A program made the position numbers and the translations under genes. From assembly GCF_021654135.1 (NCBI RefSeq), contig NZ_JAKGSD010000040.1, forward strand, positions 22,014 to 78,481: DNA of 56,468 nt, written 5' to 3'. The notes beneath the pieces were generated by a model. It had not been told where the DNA came from and did no database searches. It saw nothing but the letters and a program-made list of their open reading frames with translations. The DNA is from Amycolatopsis tucumanensis. GTDB taxonomy: Bacteria; Actinomycetota; Actinomycetes; Mycobacteriales; Pseudonocardiaceae. Positions 56,055 through 56,468 of the stretch are shown here, piece after piece. Each line of letters begins with the position of its first letter. The stretch's first letter is position 1.

Positions 56055-56468
56055 TGGAGGGTTGAGGCCGGCTGCAGCGGTGGTCTTGTGGCGGGCTGGC
56101 AGCGCGGCGATCAAGCGGCGGCTGCGGAGACGGCGGTCCGTGGCGGGGCGGCGGGCCGCCGGACGGCGGCCAGATCGTCGCAGTGTCTCGTGAGTGCGGG
56201 CACGCACGAGCCGCCGAGGCGGCGCAGCTGCACGGCCCGCGGCAGGGGCGCGCGGGTCGCCGAACCGCGGCCAGATTGACGAAGTGGCCCGCGAGGGCGG
56301 ACACGCGCGGACCGCCGAGGCAGTGCAGCCGCACGGGCCCGCGGCAGGGGCGGGCGCGCCGCCAAGCCGCGGCCAGATCGACGCAGTGACCCGCGAGGGC
56401 AGGCACGCACGGACCGCCGAGGCGGCGCAGCTGCACGGCCCGCGGCAGGGGCGCGCGGGTCGCCGAAC
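56055..56468. repeat. ~101-bp tandem repeat array, cut by window end
   Basis: CGGCCAGAT(C/T)G recurs at 56167, 56268 and 56370 (spacing 101 and 102 bp), with shared blocks such as GCGCAGCTGCACGGCCCGCG and GCGGCAGGGGCG. At least three copies are visible and the array continues past 56468. Frames stay open on several strands, giving 34-residue repetitive Ala/Arg/Cys-rich polypeptides, but nothing supports translation. It follows directly after the beta-sandwich gene. Confidence 0.85.

Noticed and set aside
55825..56436. Minus-strand Ala/Arg/Cys repeat proteins at the right edge
   Set aside because: They arise from the ~101-bp tandem repeat and overlap the beta-sandwich gene antisense; unit lengths of 101 and 102 bp shift frame.
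1..56468. tRNA, rRNA, riboswitch, insertion sequence, prophage or integrative element
   Set aside because: No tRNA cloverleaf, conserved rRNA block, known riboswitch core, transposase or integrase sequence was recognised by reading; a covariance-model scan could still find small RNAs.

Overview
This is a very GC-rich chromosomal stretch (about 70% or more by eye) with frequent GTG starts, strong purine-rich ribosome binding sites and dense four-base stop/start overlaps. The gene content points to a Pseudonocardiaceae-type actinomycete, most likely Amycolatopsis or a close relative: F420-dependent glucose-6-phosphate dehydrogenase (fgd1), an NDMA-type alcohol dehydrogenase, GAF-ANTAR and STAS regulators, DUF6292-like and DUF5994-like proteins, and many one-component regulators. 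I saw no rRNA, tRNA, CRISPR array, transposase, integrase or phage gene. The genus is inferred, not proven.

Layout. 1-7400: a low-complexity edge, then an NmrA-like oxidoreductase divergent from a luciferase-like monooxygenase, a secreted endonuclease/exonuclease/phosphatase, a 135-bp tandem-repeat array, a GAF-ANTAR / STAS / GAF-ANTAR stress-signalling trio, and a divergent methyltransferase/MarR pair. 7400-14200: an ArsR plus MsnO8-type monooxygenase operon, fgd1, and an acyl-CoA synthetase divergent from an MHS transporter with a GAF-LuxR regulator nearby; a near-identical 26-bp dyad links the two promoters. 14300-22500: a seven-gene minus-strand carbohydrate operon (sugar isomerase-like TIM barrel, SDR, fused DhaK-DhaL kinase, RpiB isomerase, GntR regulator, split transketolase) divergent from an MHS transporter, with TGTTAACA-type operator candidates between them. 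22500-28400: small genes, a TetR-controlled GH3 glycosidase, and an aldehyde/alcohol dehydrogenase operon.

28400-35600: a decayed AAA ATPase gene eroded by an 8-bp minisatellite, an AraC regulator, and a LacI-controlled locus in which an MHS transporter is divergent from two unrecognised cytoplasmic beta-rich proteins plus the LacI gene, followed by a secreted glycerophosphodiester phosphodiesterase. 35600-46500: lipid, aromatic and redox genes (crotonase, epimerase/MerR, isopropylmalate-dehydrogenase-like, tannase/feruloyl esterase, SnoaL/NmrA pair, TetR/SDR pair) and a DivIVA-like coiled-coil protein. 46900-51200: an aromatic-acid transporter divergent from an RraA-like aldolase / GalD-like tautomerase / extradiol dioxygenase operon, probably a meta-cleavage pathway. 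51300-56468: two membrane or hypothetical proteins, then TetR, a drug-efflux-type MFS with an extra C-terminal beta-sandwich, and a protein made only of three such beta-sandwich domains; the window ends inside a ~101-bp tandem repeat.

Two themes recur. Most divergent promoters carry a readable dyad that can be matched to a neighbouring regulator. Many gene ends carry decaying C-rich minisatellites of different unit length. The best candidates for undescribed biology are the LacI / two-unknown-protein / MHS locus, the split-transketolase operon, and the efflux pump with beta-sandwich partner.
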